Notes: a model not told the origin generated them from the letters alone. Positions 17,242-24,569 are shown, counted from the first letter of the stretch. The stretch: DNA of 28,540 nt from an uncultured Eubacteriales bacterium (GCA_900313545.1 OMRS01000261.1:1-28540); one strand, 5' to 3'. Numbers and translations: made by a program.

Positions 17242-17944
17242 GGATGGAATCACCTCCGGCGGAGGTAAAGTAGCTCGAATAGGTGGTATAGATGCTGCTG
17301 CCCAGCCTGCGGATCCCGCCGTACAGGTGACGGGTCAGCAGATCTTCAATGCCGTTTTCATTGCGGGTTTCGATGAGGGCCAGCATTTCCCTGTGCTCAG
17401 AAAGCACATCGGGAACATTGTTGCCCATCAGCAGGTCCAGCATGCAGAACCTCGTATAGCTTGACTGGGGGGAGGAGAGCCGCTTCCAGAGCAGGGGTTT
17501 GCTGGTTCGGCGAAACCATTCGGCGTGCATGGACAGGTCCGCGTGCATGAAGGTGGATGCTTCAAATGGAACGTCGGGGTTTTGGTAGGTCTCGCCCACG
17601 GCGCACAGACAGGAATACAGATAACGGACCCGTTCCACGTCTGAAGGGTTGCAGATCCGGATGTAGTCCCGGAGGACCATGGTTTCCACTGCCATCCGTT
17701 CGAAGATCAGCTGACTGATGGTTTCGATGGACAGGGGAGTCACGATGGATCCCTTTTTGGGCTCGATTCTGACCAGACCGTTTTCCTGCAGGCGCTGCAG
17801 AATGGCCCGTACGGGAGTCCTGGAGAGACCGAAGCGCTGGCACAGGGAGCTTTCACTGATCAGATCTCCGGGTTTCCAGACAAAATGCAGAATCTCATTG
17901 GCGAGAATCTCATACTGCTGATCGTGTGCGTCTTTGGAGGACAT
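17234..17944 (-). CDS. GntR-family regulator with FCD-type ligand domain
   Basis: A 236-residue regulator. The N-terminal winged helix-turn-helix is clear: KPGDLISESSLCQRFGLSRTPVRAILQRLQENGLV (in pieces: LISESSLC, FGLSRTPVR, LQENGLV), then the wing EPKKGSIV. The remaining all-helical part, with EHREMLALIETR and LLTRHLYGG near the end, fits the FCD ligand domain common in regulators of organic-acid transport and breakdown. It is divergent from the TRAP transporter genes and flanked by TTGTATACAA-type palindromes, so it most likely controls both itself and dctPQM. The ATG at 17944 is forced: on this strand the frame is closed by TGA at 17983-17981 with no other start between. Confidence 0.88.
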   Translation of the reverse strand: MSSKDAHDQQYEILANEILHFVWKPGDLISESSLCQRFGLSRTPVRAILQRLQENGLVRIEPKKGSIVTPLSIETISQLIFERMAVETMVLRDYIRICNPSDVERVRYLYSCLCAVGETYQNPDVPFEASTFMHADLSMHAEWFRRTSKPLLWKRLSSPQSSYTRFCMLDLLMGNNVPDVLSEHREMLALIETRNENGIEDLLTRHLYGGIRRLGSSIYTTYSSYFTSAGGDSILD

Positions 17945-17980
17945 TTTACTGCCTGCGGGAGAACCCGCAGCCTCCTTTTC
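17945..17980 (-). promoter_or_regulatory. Regulator leader: SD, compact hairpin, start codon
   Basis: On the minus strand GAAAAGGAGG (17980-17971) is followed directly by CTGCGGG-TTCT-CCCGCAG (17970-17953), a perfect 7-bp stem, then GCAGTAAA and the ATG. The linear SD-ATG gap is 26 nt; without the 18-nt hairpin it is 8 nt. No other SD or start is available in this frame. Confidence 0.55.
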
Positions 17981-18012
17981 TCAGAATGCGGCGAGGGATG
18001 ACCTCATCCCAG

Positions 18013-18041
18013 ATGATAAACGTTCGGGGACAGAAAGTCAA
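18013..18041 (-). promoter_or_regulatory. Promoter of the GntR regulator operon
   Basis: On the minus strand, TTGACT (18041-18036), 17-nt spacer, TATCAT (18018-18013). The first operator palindrome lies directly upstream of its -35 box. Confidence 0.7.
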
Positions 18042-18043
18042 TT

Positions 18044-18057
18044 ACTTGTATACAAGT
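18044..18057. promoter_or_regulatory. Operator palindrome 1 for the GntR/FCD regulator
   Basis: Perfect 14-bp palindrome ACTTGTATACAAGT. The TNGT-N3-ACNA core is typical of sites bound by GntR/FCD regulators. It sits 2 nt from the regulator's own -35 box. Confidence 0.75.
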
Positions 18058-18138
18058 TTAAAAAAAGAATCCGGCTGTTTTTGAGACCGGATGGAGGAGT
18101 ATGATGATTAAAACATTGAAAAATGCCAAAAAACGGTG

Positions 18139-18167
18139 TTGTATTCCGTCGGAAGGCATGATATGAT
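18139..18167 (+). promoter_or_regulatory. Promoter of the dctPQM transporter operon
   Basis: TTGTAT (18139-18144), 17-nt spacer, TATGAT (18162-18167), 46 nt upstream of dctP. Its -10 box overlaps the second operator, which fits simple repression. Confidence 0.65.
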
Positions 18168-18177
18168 GTATACAAGT
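18164..18177. promoter_or_regulatory. Operator palindrome 2 for the GntR/FCD regulator
   Basis: The right half TACAAGT matches operator 1 exactly and the left half (TGATGTA) matches in 4 of 7 positions, giving the central TGTATACA palindrome. It overlaps the -10 box and start region of the dctP promoter. The centres of the two operators are 120 bp apart. Confidence 0.65.
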
Positions 18178-18213
18178 AAGCGGGCAAGCCGCCAATTTGA
18201 AGGAGGTACTCCG

Positions 18214-19230
18214 ATGAAGAAACTTCTGACTCTTGCTCTGGCAGTGCTGCTGGTTCTGGGCTGCATGAGCGCGCTGGCTGAAGATCCCTTTGCATCCCTT
18301 GGAAAGTTCGAGATGCAGGTCGGACATGCTCAGCCGGAAGGAAATCCCCGTTATGTTTCCATGGAAAAGTTTGCCAAGGATGTCGAAGAGAAGACCAATG
18401 GACATGTAAAGGTAACCGTGTTTGGCAACGGCCAGCTGGGAACCGAGAAGGAAATGCTTGAGCAGGTCGTGGCGGGTGTCGTGCAGGGCATGCGCGGCGG
18501 TCAGTTCGACTTCAGCCCCCGTCTTCTGATGTTCACCCTCCCCTTCTTCACCAATACCCGTGCGGAAGTGACCGCCCTGCTGCAGAGCGATCTGGCCAAG
18601 AAGGTCTGTGCCGAGGCTGAAGCGACCACCGGTACGGTGATCATCAACCTGTGCGATGCCGGCGGATACCGCCAGTTCTCCAACAACAAGCATCCCATCA
18701 CCAAGCCTGAGGATCTGGTTGGCCTGAAGATGCGCACCAACGGCATGAAGACCATCGACATGACCTTTGTTGCTCTTGGCGCCACCACCACCACCGTTCC
18801 CTATGCTGATCTGTACATGGGCCTCAAGACCGGCGTCGCCGACGGTCAGGAGAATCCGTGGGTCAACGTCGTGGGCATGAAGTTCTATGAGGTTCAGAAG
18901 TACTTCACCCAGGTGAACTATCAGTTCCATCCCGATCCCTTCTATGTCAACGCCCAGTGGTGGAACAGCCTCCCCGAGGAGTTCCGCACCATCATCCAGG
19001 AGTGCGCGACTGAGATGGGCGAATACAACGACAAGCTGATCGATGAGAACTCCGAGGCTGCCAAGCAGGCCATCATCGACAGCGGTGCCGAAGTATATGT
19101 TCCCACCGAAGAAGAACTGAAGGCGTTCCAGGATGCCTGCCAGGTCGTGTACAAGCAGGTTGTTGAGGAAGGCATCTGCACTCAGGAAGAGCTCGACGAG
19201 ATGTTCGCGATCGTTGCAGCTGCAAAGTAA
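18214..19230 (+). CDS. dctP: TRAP transporter substrate-binding protein (DctP family)
   Basis: A 338-residue extracellular binding protein that delivers an organic acid-type substrate to the DctQM permease. Residues 1 to about 22 form a signal peptide; a Cys in VLGCM makes a lipoprotein anchor possible, while ALAEDP would suit ordinary cleavage. Family blocks are seen: QVGHAQPEGNPRY, NGQLGTEKEM, TLPFFF-like TLPFFT, LKMRT with the Arg that normally grips the substrate carboxylate, and YMGLKTGVADGQENP. The ATG at 18214 is chosen for GAAGGAGG 8 nt or so upstream; the longer open frame from 18136 is not coding because it starts inside the promoter. The substrate is unknown, as no catabolic genes are linked. 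Confidence 0.93.
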   Translation: MKKLLTLALAVLLVLGCMSALAEDPFASLGKFEMQVGHAQPEGNPRYVSMEKFAKDVEEKTNGHVKVTVFGNGQLGTEKEMLEQVVAGVVQGMRGGQFDFSPRLLMFTLPFFTNTRAEVTALLQSDLAKKVCAEAEATTGTVIINLCDAGGYRQFSNNKHPITKPEDLVGLKMRTNGMKTIDMTFVALGATTTTVPYADLYMGLKTGVADGQENPWVNVVGMKFYEVQKYFTQVNYQFHPDPFYVNAQWWNSLPEEFRTIIQECATEMGEYNDKLIDENSEAAKQAIIDSGAEVYVPTEEELKAFQDACQVVYKQVVEEGICTQEELDEMFAIVAAAK

Positions 19231-19262
19231 TCCTGACGTCTGATTCCCTCAGGATATGTCAT

Positions 19263-19296
19263 ACGGGCCGAAGCAGCCGTTTTCGGCCCGTTTTTT
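19263..19296 (+). terminator. Partial terminator between dctP and dctQ
   Basis: Stem ACGGGCCGAA / TTCGGCCCGT (19263-19272 and 19282-19291), 9-nt loop, six T residues. It lies inside the operon, so probably lowers dctQM expression relative to the binding protein, which is needed in larger amounts. Confidence 0.85.
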
Positions 19297-19353
19297 GAAT
19301 GTTTGTAGAATGCTCCGGAAGTGCCTGATTTCCGGGGCCTGTCGGAGGAATCA

Positions 19354-19845
19354 ATGAATAGAAAGGAAAGCTTCATCGAGAAAGTATACATGGGGATTGG
19401 CGCGGCGGCCATGGGACTGCTGGCGGTCATGGTGATTTTCACGGTGATTATGAGATACTGCTTTTCTCAGAGCTGGAAATCGGTCTCCGAATTCAACGTG
19501 ACGCTGTTTGCCTTTACCACATTCTGGGGGATGGGAATCAATGTGCTCCGTGGTGAGCATGTTTTTATCAGCATTCTCTTTGATAGCTTCAAGCCCGGGG
19601 TCAAGAGAATCATGACCGTTTTCGACCTTGCGGTAATGCTGGTGGTGGACTGCCTGTTTGTCTACTATTCCTGGGGATATGCCGCCAAAATGGGACAGCA
19701 GATCAGCCAGGGCATGGAGATTCCCATGCTGTACATGTACGGAATCATGCCCGTGTGCGGAATCCTCTGCGCGGTATGCATCGTCGTCAAAATCATCGAG
19801 GCTGTCCGGGCCCCGAAATCCGCCTATGAACCCGTCAACAACTGA
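19354..19845 (+). CDS. dctQ: TRAP transporter small membrane subunit (DctQ family)
   Basis: A 163-residue protein with four membrane helices: MGIGAAAMGLLAVMVIFTVI, a second near VTLFAFTTFWGM, a third in VMLVVDCLFVYY, and a fourth in MPVCGILCAVCIVV. The motif pattern RYCFSQSWKSVSEF and RGEHVFISIL is typical of DctQ. It pairs with DctM to form the membrane permease. The ATG at 19354 follows GGAGG by 5 nt; the frame is open from a GTG at 19321, which lacks an SD. It starts 123 nt after dctP, past the internal terminator, and is 18 nt from dctM. Confidence 0.93.
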   Translation: MNRKESFIEKVYMGIGAAAMGLLAVMVIFTVIMRYCFSQSWKSVSEFNVTLFAFTTFWGMGINVLRGEHVFISILFDSFKPGVKRIMTVFDLAVMLVVDCLFVYYSWGYAAKMGQQISQGMEIPMLYMYGIMPVCGILCAVCIVVKIIEAVRAPKSAYEPVNN

Positions 19846-19863
19846 GAAAGGAGGACTCGTTAG

Positions 19864-21147
19864 ATGGCAATCGTATTTCTTCTGCTGGGACTGATTGTGT
19901 TTGCGGCAATCGGCGTCCCTCTTGCCTTTTCAATCGGCGCCTCCTGCATCACCTATCTTTCCGCGGCGCAACCCATGTTTCTGAGCATGATGCCGCAGAG
20001 GATCTGGAACGGCATCTACAGCGAGCTGATGATCGCCATGCCGCTGTTCATGCTGGCGGGTGAGCTGATGAATACCGGCGGCATCACCAAGAGAATTATT
20101 GACTTCTGCATGGAAATCCTCAGACCCATCCGCGGCGGCCTGGGTGAAGTGAACATTGTGGCCTCCATGATCTTCGGAGGAATCTCCGGTTCATCCGTGG
20201 CGGACACCTCCGCCCTGGGCAGCATTCTGATTCCGGCCATGCAGGAAAAGGGCTATCCGCCGGATGTCTCGGCGGGCATCACGGTGGCGTCTTCAACGAT
20301 GGGCATGATCATTCCGCCATCGACCCCCATGGTGGTCTATGCCATGGTATCCGGTGCCTCCATCGGCGCCCTCTTTATGGCCGGTGCGGTCCCTGGACTT
20401 CTGATCGGCCTGACGCAGCTGATTCTGGTGTATGTGATCAGTCACAGGAACGGCTGGCATCCGGCGCGCGAACCCTTCTCTTCCAAGCGTTTCTGGAAGG
20501 CGTTCCTTTCCGGAATTCCCGCGCTGCTGATGCCCCTGTTCATCATCGTCTGCGTTTCCGGCGGCGTGTGTACGGCCAGCGAGAGCGCCGGCGTTGCCGT
20601 GCTCTACAGCGTCATGGTCGGTTTCCTGCTTTACCGGGAGCTGACCTGGAAGGATATCTGGAACGCGCTCAAAAAGACGCTGATTTCCTCATCCTCCGTC
20701 ATGCTCATCATCGGCTTCACCCAGATCTTCACCTGGATTCTGACGATCCAGAAGGTCCCGGATATTGTGGCCAACTTCTTCATGAACATGAACGTTTCCC
20801 GTATCGGCATTGCTCTGATGTTTGACGTGCTGATTCTGGTGATCGGCACCTTCATCGATGTCAGCCCCGCGATTCTGCTGCTGACGCCCATCATGCTGCC
20901 GGTCATGCAGCACTATGGCTTCTCCGCGCTGCAGTTTGGCGCCATGATGATCACAGGTCTTGCGATCGGACTGGTGACCCCGCCCGTGGGAATGTGCCTT
21001 AATGCCTGCAACAAGATCAACCGGATGCCCATCATCGACATCTTCAAGGGTGCGGCGCCCTATGTGGTCTGCAATATCATCGTTCTGATCTCGATCAGCG
21101 TATGGCCTGAACTGACCGCGTTCCTTCCGAGACTTCTGGGATACTGA
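19864..21147 (+). CDS. dctM: TRAP transporter large membrane subunit (DctM family)
   Basis: A 427-residue permease subunit with about 11 or 12 membrane segments, driving uptake with an ion gradient. Family signatures: IAMPLFMLAGELM, IFGGISGSSVADTSALGSILIP, MGMIIPPSTPMVVYAM, the later ILLLTPIMLPV, and GLVTPPVGMCLN. The SD AAAGGAGG is 9 nt upstream of the ATG. It is the last gene of the operon; a strong terminator follows. Confidence 0.96.
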   Translation: MAIVFLLLGLIVFAAIGVPLAFSIGASCITYLSAAQPMFLSMMPQRIWNGIYSELMIAMPLFMLAGELMNTGGITKRIIDFCMEILRPIRGGLGEVNIVASMIFGGISGSSVADTSALGSILIPAMQEKGYPPDVSAGITVASSTMGMIIPPSTPMVVYAMVSGASIGALFMAGAVPGLLIGLTQLILVYVISHRNGWHPAREPFSSKRFWKAFLSGIPALLMPLFIIVCVSGGVCTASESAGVAVLYSVMVGFLLYRELTWKDIWNALKKTLISSSSVMLIIGFTQIFTWILTIQKVPDIVANFFMNMNVSRIGIALMFDVLILVIGTFIDVSPAILLLTPIMLPVMQHYGFSALQFGAMMITGLAIGLVTPPVGMCLNACNKINRMPIIDIFKGAAPYVVCNIIVLISISVWPELTAFLPRLLGY

Positions 21148-21158
21148 TCCGTTTTTCC

Positions 21159-21189
21159 GGGGTGCAGCAAACTGCTGCACCCTTTTTTT
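21159..21189 (+). terminator. Terminator of the dctPQM operon
   Basis: Perfect 10-bp stem GGGTGCAGCA / TGCTGCACCC with an AAC loop, then seven T residues, 12 nt after the dctM stop. Confidence 0.93.
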
Positions 21190-21204
21190 GGATAAAGGGA
21201 TCCT

Positions 21205-21363
21205 GGTCCGGGCAGAGGGAAAGCGCCGGGCCCTGTCTCCTGTCCGGCTGGAACCCCAGCAAGCCGGGCAGATGCGGGGACATGTCCTGCTGACTCCGTG
21301 AGGTGGCCTCCGGCGGGTGCATGTCCCGCTCCGAAAGGGGCTTCACCTCTCTGGGAAAGAGAG
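21205..21363. other. Hairpin-rich non-coding region, possible structured RNA
   Basis: The 370-nt gap between dctM and obg has no credible gene. It contains consecutive and nested stems: 21205-21211 with 21226-21232 (7 bp); 21240-21248 with 21263-21271 (9 bp, with an inner 3-bp stem); 21274-21284 with 21320-21329 (10 bp, one bulge), enclosing a 7-bp stem 21296-21303 / 21307-21313; a GAAA-loop hairpin near 21330-21341; and 21347-21352 with 21358-21363. I could not match it to tmRNA, 6S, SRP, RNase P, T-box or a known riboswitch, nor find a clear promoter. GC-rich DNA forms stems easily, so this is tentative. Confidence 0.35.
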
Positions 21364-21449
21364 AGCTTCTTCCGGCGTGACAGGTGGGGGAACGGGATGA
21401 GAAAGGACGGAAAGTCTGTGAAAGCTGTATAGTTTGCATGTCGAAACGG

Positions 21450-21479
21450 TTGCGGGGAAGGCGGAGAATTTCGTATAAT
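21450..21479 (+). promoter_or_regulatory. Promoter of obg-yhbY
   Basis: TTGCGG (21450-21455), 18-nt spacer, TATAAT (21474-21479), 38 nt upstream of obg. The hairpin-rich region lies upstream of it and so is not part of the obg leader. Confidence 0.75.
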
Positions 21480-21491
21480 GCTGTACGAAAT
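21468..21491. promoter_or_regulatory. Inverted repeat covering the obg -10 box
   Basis: Perfect 8-bp arms ATTTCGTA / TACGAAAT with an 8-nt spacer. The dyad covers the -10 element and the predicted start point, where a bound repressor would block transcription. No cognate regulator is nearby. Confidence 0.5.
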
Positions 21492-21517
21492 CAGGAAATC
21501 GAGGATCAGGAGAGAAT

Positions 21518-22777
21518 ATGTTTGTAGATCAGGTAAAAATCACCGCAAAGGCGGGCAACGGCGGCAACGGTTCGGTGTCCTTTCACCGGGAGAAGTTTGT
21601 CCAGAACGGCGGACCGGATGGAGGGGATGGCGGCAACGGAGGAAGTATTCTGGTGCTGGCTGACCCCAACATGCACACGCTGATGGATTTCAGATATAAA
21701 AGGAAATATCAGGCGGAAAACGGGGGCAGCGGGGCCTCGGCACTCAGAAAGGGCAAGGCGGGTGAGAACCTGCTGATCAAGGTTCCCGTGGGGACCCTGA
21801 TCCGGGAGGCGGCAACCGGAAGGATCGCCGCGGATATGCATGATCCCGGAAAACAGGTGGTCCTGCTGAAGGGCGGCAACGGAGGCTGGGGGAATGCCCA
21901 TTTTGCCACTCCGACCCGGCAGGCGCCGAGCTTTGCCAATCCAGGGCAGAAGACGGAGATCGTGGAATTCGAGCTGGAGCTTAAATCCATTGCCGATGTG
22001 GGCCTGGTGGGCTTCCCCAATGTGGGAAAAAGCAGCCTGCTGGCCAGCGTGACCTCCGCCAGGCCCAAGATTGCCAACTACCATTTCACCACGCTTGCAC
22101 CGAACCTGGGCATCTGCCGCAGGTACGGGGTGGATTTCATCATTGCCGACATTCCCGGAATCGTGGAAGGAGCCAGCGAGGGAGTGGGACTTGGTTTCCG
22201 GTTCCTGCGGCATGTGGAACGGACCCGTCTGCTGCTGCACGTGATTGACATCTCAGGCTCCGAGGGACGGGACCCGGTGGAGGACTTTGAGCAGATTTCG
22301 GATGAACTGGCGGCATACGGCGAGCTGGCGGAGCGTCCCATGATCGTGGCGGCAAACAAGATGGACCTGCCCGGAGCGCAGGAGAACCTGGAGCGCCTGA
22401 TCGCGCACCTGCACGGCACGGATATTGAAGTCTATCCCATTTCCGCTGCAACACAGCAGGGGATGGATGACCTGATGAATGCCATTATCCGGATTCTTCC
22501 CACCCTGCCGGAGACACGGGTGTTTGAGGAGGAGGAAGCGCCGGAGGATCTGGGCGCGGAGCCCTTCACGGTCAGCCGCACCGATGAGGGCTATATGGTC
22601 AGCGGCCCCATGATGGAACGCCTGGTGGCCTCGGTCAATTTTGACAGCACCGACAGCCTCAACTACTTCCACAGGACCCTGCGCACCCGCGGCGTGATTG
22701 ATGCGCTGCGCTCTGCAGGCTGCCAGGAGGGAGACACGGTGCTCATCGGTGACATGATGTTTGACTTTATCGACTGA
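21518..22777 (+). CDS. obg: Obg-family GTPase (ObgE/CgtA)
   Basis: A 419-residue essential GTPase linked to 50S ribosome assembly and the stringent response. The Gly-rich Obg fold fills the first 155 or so residues (KAGNGGNGSVSFHREK, GGDGGNGGS, GGNGGWGN). The G domain has G1 GFPNVGKSS from residue 165, switch region FTTLAPNLG, G3 DIPG, and NKMD. The C-terminal OCT domain (from about residue 345) is present. Total length is typical for Firmicutes. SD GGAGA lies about 7 nt upstream. yhbY follows after 20 nt. Confidence 0.97.
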   Translation: MFVDQVKITAKAGNGGNGSVSFHREKFVQNGGPDGGDGGNGGSILVLADPNMHTLMDFRYKRKYQAENGGSGASALRKGKAGENLLIKVPVGTLIREAATGRIAADMHDPGKQVVLLKGGNGGWGNAHFATPTRQAPSFANPGQKTEIVEFELELKSIADVGLVGFPNVGKSSLLASVTSARPKIANYHFTTLAPNLGICRRYGVDFIIADIPGIVEGASEGVGLGFRFLRHVERTRLLLHVIDISGSEGRDPVEDFEQISDELAAYGELAERPMIVAANKMDLPGAQENLERLIAHLHGTDIEVYPISAATQQGMDDLMNAIIRILPTLPETRVFEEEEAPEDLGAEPFTVSRTDEGYMVSGPMMERLVASVNFDSTDSLNYFHRTLRTRGVIDALRSAGCQEGDTVLIGDMMFDFID

Positions 22778-22797
22778 AAACCGGAGGATAATGAAAG

Positions 22798-23088
22798 ATG
22801 ATCAATGGAAAACAGCGCGCATATCTGCGGAGCCTTGCCAATTCCATGGAACCCATTCTGCATGTGGGCAAGGACGGAATCGGAGAGAACCTGATCCGCC
22901 AGGCGGACAGCGCCCTGGAGGCCCGGGAGCTTTTCAAGGGTACTGTCCTGCAGAACAGCCCGATTTCGGCCAGGGAAGCCCTGGACCAGCTGTGTGCGGC
23001 CACCGGGGCGGAACCTGTCCAGACCGTGGGCAATCGTTTTGTCCTTTACAGGGCGAGAAAGAAGGATCCTGAAATTGTTCTTCCATGA
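22798..23088 (+). CDS. yhbY: CRM-domain RNA-binding protein YhbY
   Basis: A 96-residue protein of the YhbY/CRM family, which binds pre-50S ribosomal particles. The family start KQRAYLRSLANSMEPILHVGKDG and the GxxF-like end (VGNRFVLYR) are clear. The obg-yhbY pairing is common and fits a joint role in large-subunit assembly. It begins 20 nt after obg with AGGAT as a modest SD. Its stop codon lies inside a perfect stem-loop. Confidence 0.93.
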   Translation: MINGKQRAYLRSLANSMEPILHVGKDGIGENLIRQADSALEARELFKGTVLQNSPISAREALDQLCAATGAEPVQTVGNRFVLYRARKKDPEIVLP

Positions 23089-23095
23089 GAACAAT
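23074..23095 (+). other. Stem-loop spanning the yhbY stop codon
   Basis: ATTGTTCT-TCCATG-AGAACAAT, a perfect 8-bp stem with the TGA stop (23086-23088) partly in the loop. No T-tract follows, so it is not a normal terminator; it may protect the mRNA 3' end or slow the ribosome. Confidence 0.45.
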
Positions 23096-23141
23096 ATGCG
23101 GGAGAAGGTGAGGGGAAGAACTGGCAGAAGTTTCATCTGAT

Positions 23142-23169
23142 CTGCGGGAACCGGGAACCGGGCCCGCAG
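23142..23169 (+). promoter_or_regulatory. Hairpin upstream of the purine permease RBS
   Basis: CTGCGGG (23142-23148) pairs with CCCGCAG (23163-23169) around a loop that carries two tandem AACCGGG units. The same stem sequence occurs before the GntR regulator and, nearly, before argH, but here the SD lies after the hairpin and close to the start. I see no purine riboswitch consensus in this 106-nt gap. Confidence 0.4.
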
Positions 23170-23194
23170 GTTACGAAGAAAAGGAGGAAGCGGC

Positions 23195-24505
23195 ATGGAG
23201 AAACTGTTCCACCTGAAGGAGAGGGGGACGACGGTAAAAAACGAAATTATCGCCGGCATCACCACCTTCATGACAATGGCGTATATTCTGGCGGTTAACC
23301 CGGGCATTCTTTCAGCCTGCGGCATGGAATTTGGAAAGGTCTTTGCGGCCACGGCCATTTCCTCCGCTTTGGCAACACTGGTGATGGGCCTGGTGGCCAA
23401 TCTTCCGTTTGCCCTGTCGGCTGGCATGGGCATCAACGCGTTTTTTTCATATACCGTGTGTCTCGGAATGGGTTACTCCTGGAAAATGGCGCTGACGGCA
23501 GTGTTCTGCGAGGGCCTGATCTTTATTGTTCTGACGATTTTCAACATTCGCGAGGCGATTGTCAGCAGCATTCCCAGCAATCTTCGCAAGGCGATCAGCG
23601 CCAGTATCGGACTGCTTATTGCCTATATCGGTCTGCAGAATGCGGGGATTATCGTTCCCAACAGCACCACCGTTTCCGCTCTGAATCCCAGGTGGTTTGC
23701 AGGAACGGGAGGCCTGGCGATGCTCGGTCTTCTGATCATCTCCGTCCTGATGATCAAAAAGGTGAAAAGCGCGGTTCTGCTGGGAATCATTCTGACGACC
23801 CTGATAGGGATCCCCATGGGAGTGACGAAGTACGCAGGAGGGTCCTATCTTCCCGCAGCGCCGTATTTCATGGAGTTTTCCTTTGGAGAGATTTTTAGCT
23901 CTTCAAAATCCGTCTTTGACTTTATCGTCATTCTGTTCATTTTCCTCTTTGTCGACCTTTTCGATACGGTGGGAACCCTGATCGGCTGTGCCGGCAAATC
24001 CGATTTGATCCGTCCGGATGGAAGCATTCCAAACTGCAAGGAGGCGCTGCTGGCGGATGCCATCGGAACCACGGCGGGAGCCATGCTGGGAACCTCCACG
24101 GTGACGACCTTTGTGGAAAGCGCTACAGGGGTCGCAGTTGGCGGACGGACAGGACTGACCGCGGTGACGACGTCGATCCTGTTCCTGCTCTCCCTGTTTC
24201 TGGCACCGCTGTTTGGTTCTATTCCCAGTGCGGCAACGGCACCTGCCCTGATCATTGTGGGAGCGTTGATGGTGACCTCGATCAAGGAGCTGGATTTCTC
24301 GGACTATACCGAAGGAATTCCCGCATTTTTGACCATCATCTTCATGGTGTGCGCCTACAGTATTTCAGACGGCATCATGTTCGGCATCATTTCCTATGTT
24401 CTTCTCAAGTCTCTGTCCGGACATTTCCGGGAGGTAAACAAAACCTCCTGGATTCTTGTCGGGCTGTTTGTTCTGAAAATCGTCTTTAATGCGATATCCG
24501 CATAA
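23195..24505 (+). CDS. AzgA/PbuG-type purine base permease (NCS2 superfamily)
   Basis: A 436-residue permease with about 12 membrane segments, predicted to import adenine, guanine or hypoxanthine with protons. Signatures: EIIAGITTFMTMAYILAVNP, LSAGMGINAFFSYTVC, DLFDTVGTLIGCAGK, and the transport-site region GTSTVTTFVESATGVAVGGRTGLTAV (seen as GTSTVTTFVES and GGRTGLTAV). Length fits the family. AAAAGGAGG is 7 nt upstream of the ATG. It follows yhbY by 106 nt with no clear separate promoter, so it may be read through from obg-yhbY. Which base it prefers cannot be told from sequence alone. Confidence 0.93.
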   Translation: MEKLFHLKERGTTVKNEIIAGITTFMTMAYILAVNPGILSACGMEFGKVFAATAISSALATLVMGLVANLPFALSAGMGINAFFSYTVCLGMGYSWKMALTAVFCEGLIFIVLTIFNIREAIVSSIPSNLRKAISASIGLLIAYIGLQNAGIIVPNSTTVSALNPRWFAGTGGLAMLGLLIISVLMIKKVKSAVLLGIILTTLIGIPMGVTKYAGGSYLPAAPYFMEFSFGEIFSSSKSVFDFIVILFIFLFVDLFDTVGTLIGCAGKSDLIRPDGSIPNCKEALLADAIGTTAGAMLGTSTVTTFVESATGVAVGGRTGLTAVTTSILFLLSLFLAPLFGSIPSAATAPALIIVGALMVTSIKELDFSDYTEGIPAFLTIIFMVCAYSISDGIMFGIISYVLLKSLSGHFREVNKTSWILVGLFVLKIVFNAISA

Positions 24506-24520
24506 TCGCCGGAATCCTCT

Positions 24521-24569
24521 GTCCCGGGAACAGAACGGTGTTTTCCCCCCTGTTCCCGGGGCGTTTTTC
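24521..24569 (+). terminator. Terminator after the purine permease
   Basis: Perfect 11-bp stem CCCGGGAACAG / CTGTTCCCGGG (24523-24533 and 24550-24560) with a 16-nt loop, then GCG and five T residues. The stretch from here to 24759 contains nothing I can support as a gene. Confidence 0.8.

Noticed and set aside
18101..18166. 21-codon ORF with a GGAGG SD in the GntR-dctP gap
   Set aside because: It ends within the -10 box of the likely dctP promoter, so it would not be on that transcript, and no promoter upstream of it was convincing.
23089..23194. Purine riboswitch before the purine permease
   Set aside because: The conserved loop sequences of the purine aptamer are not present in this gap; only simple hairpins are seen.
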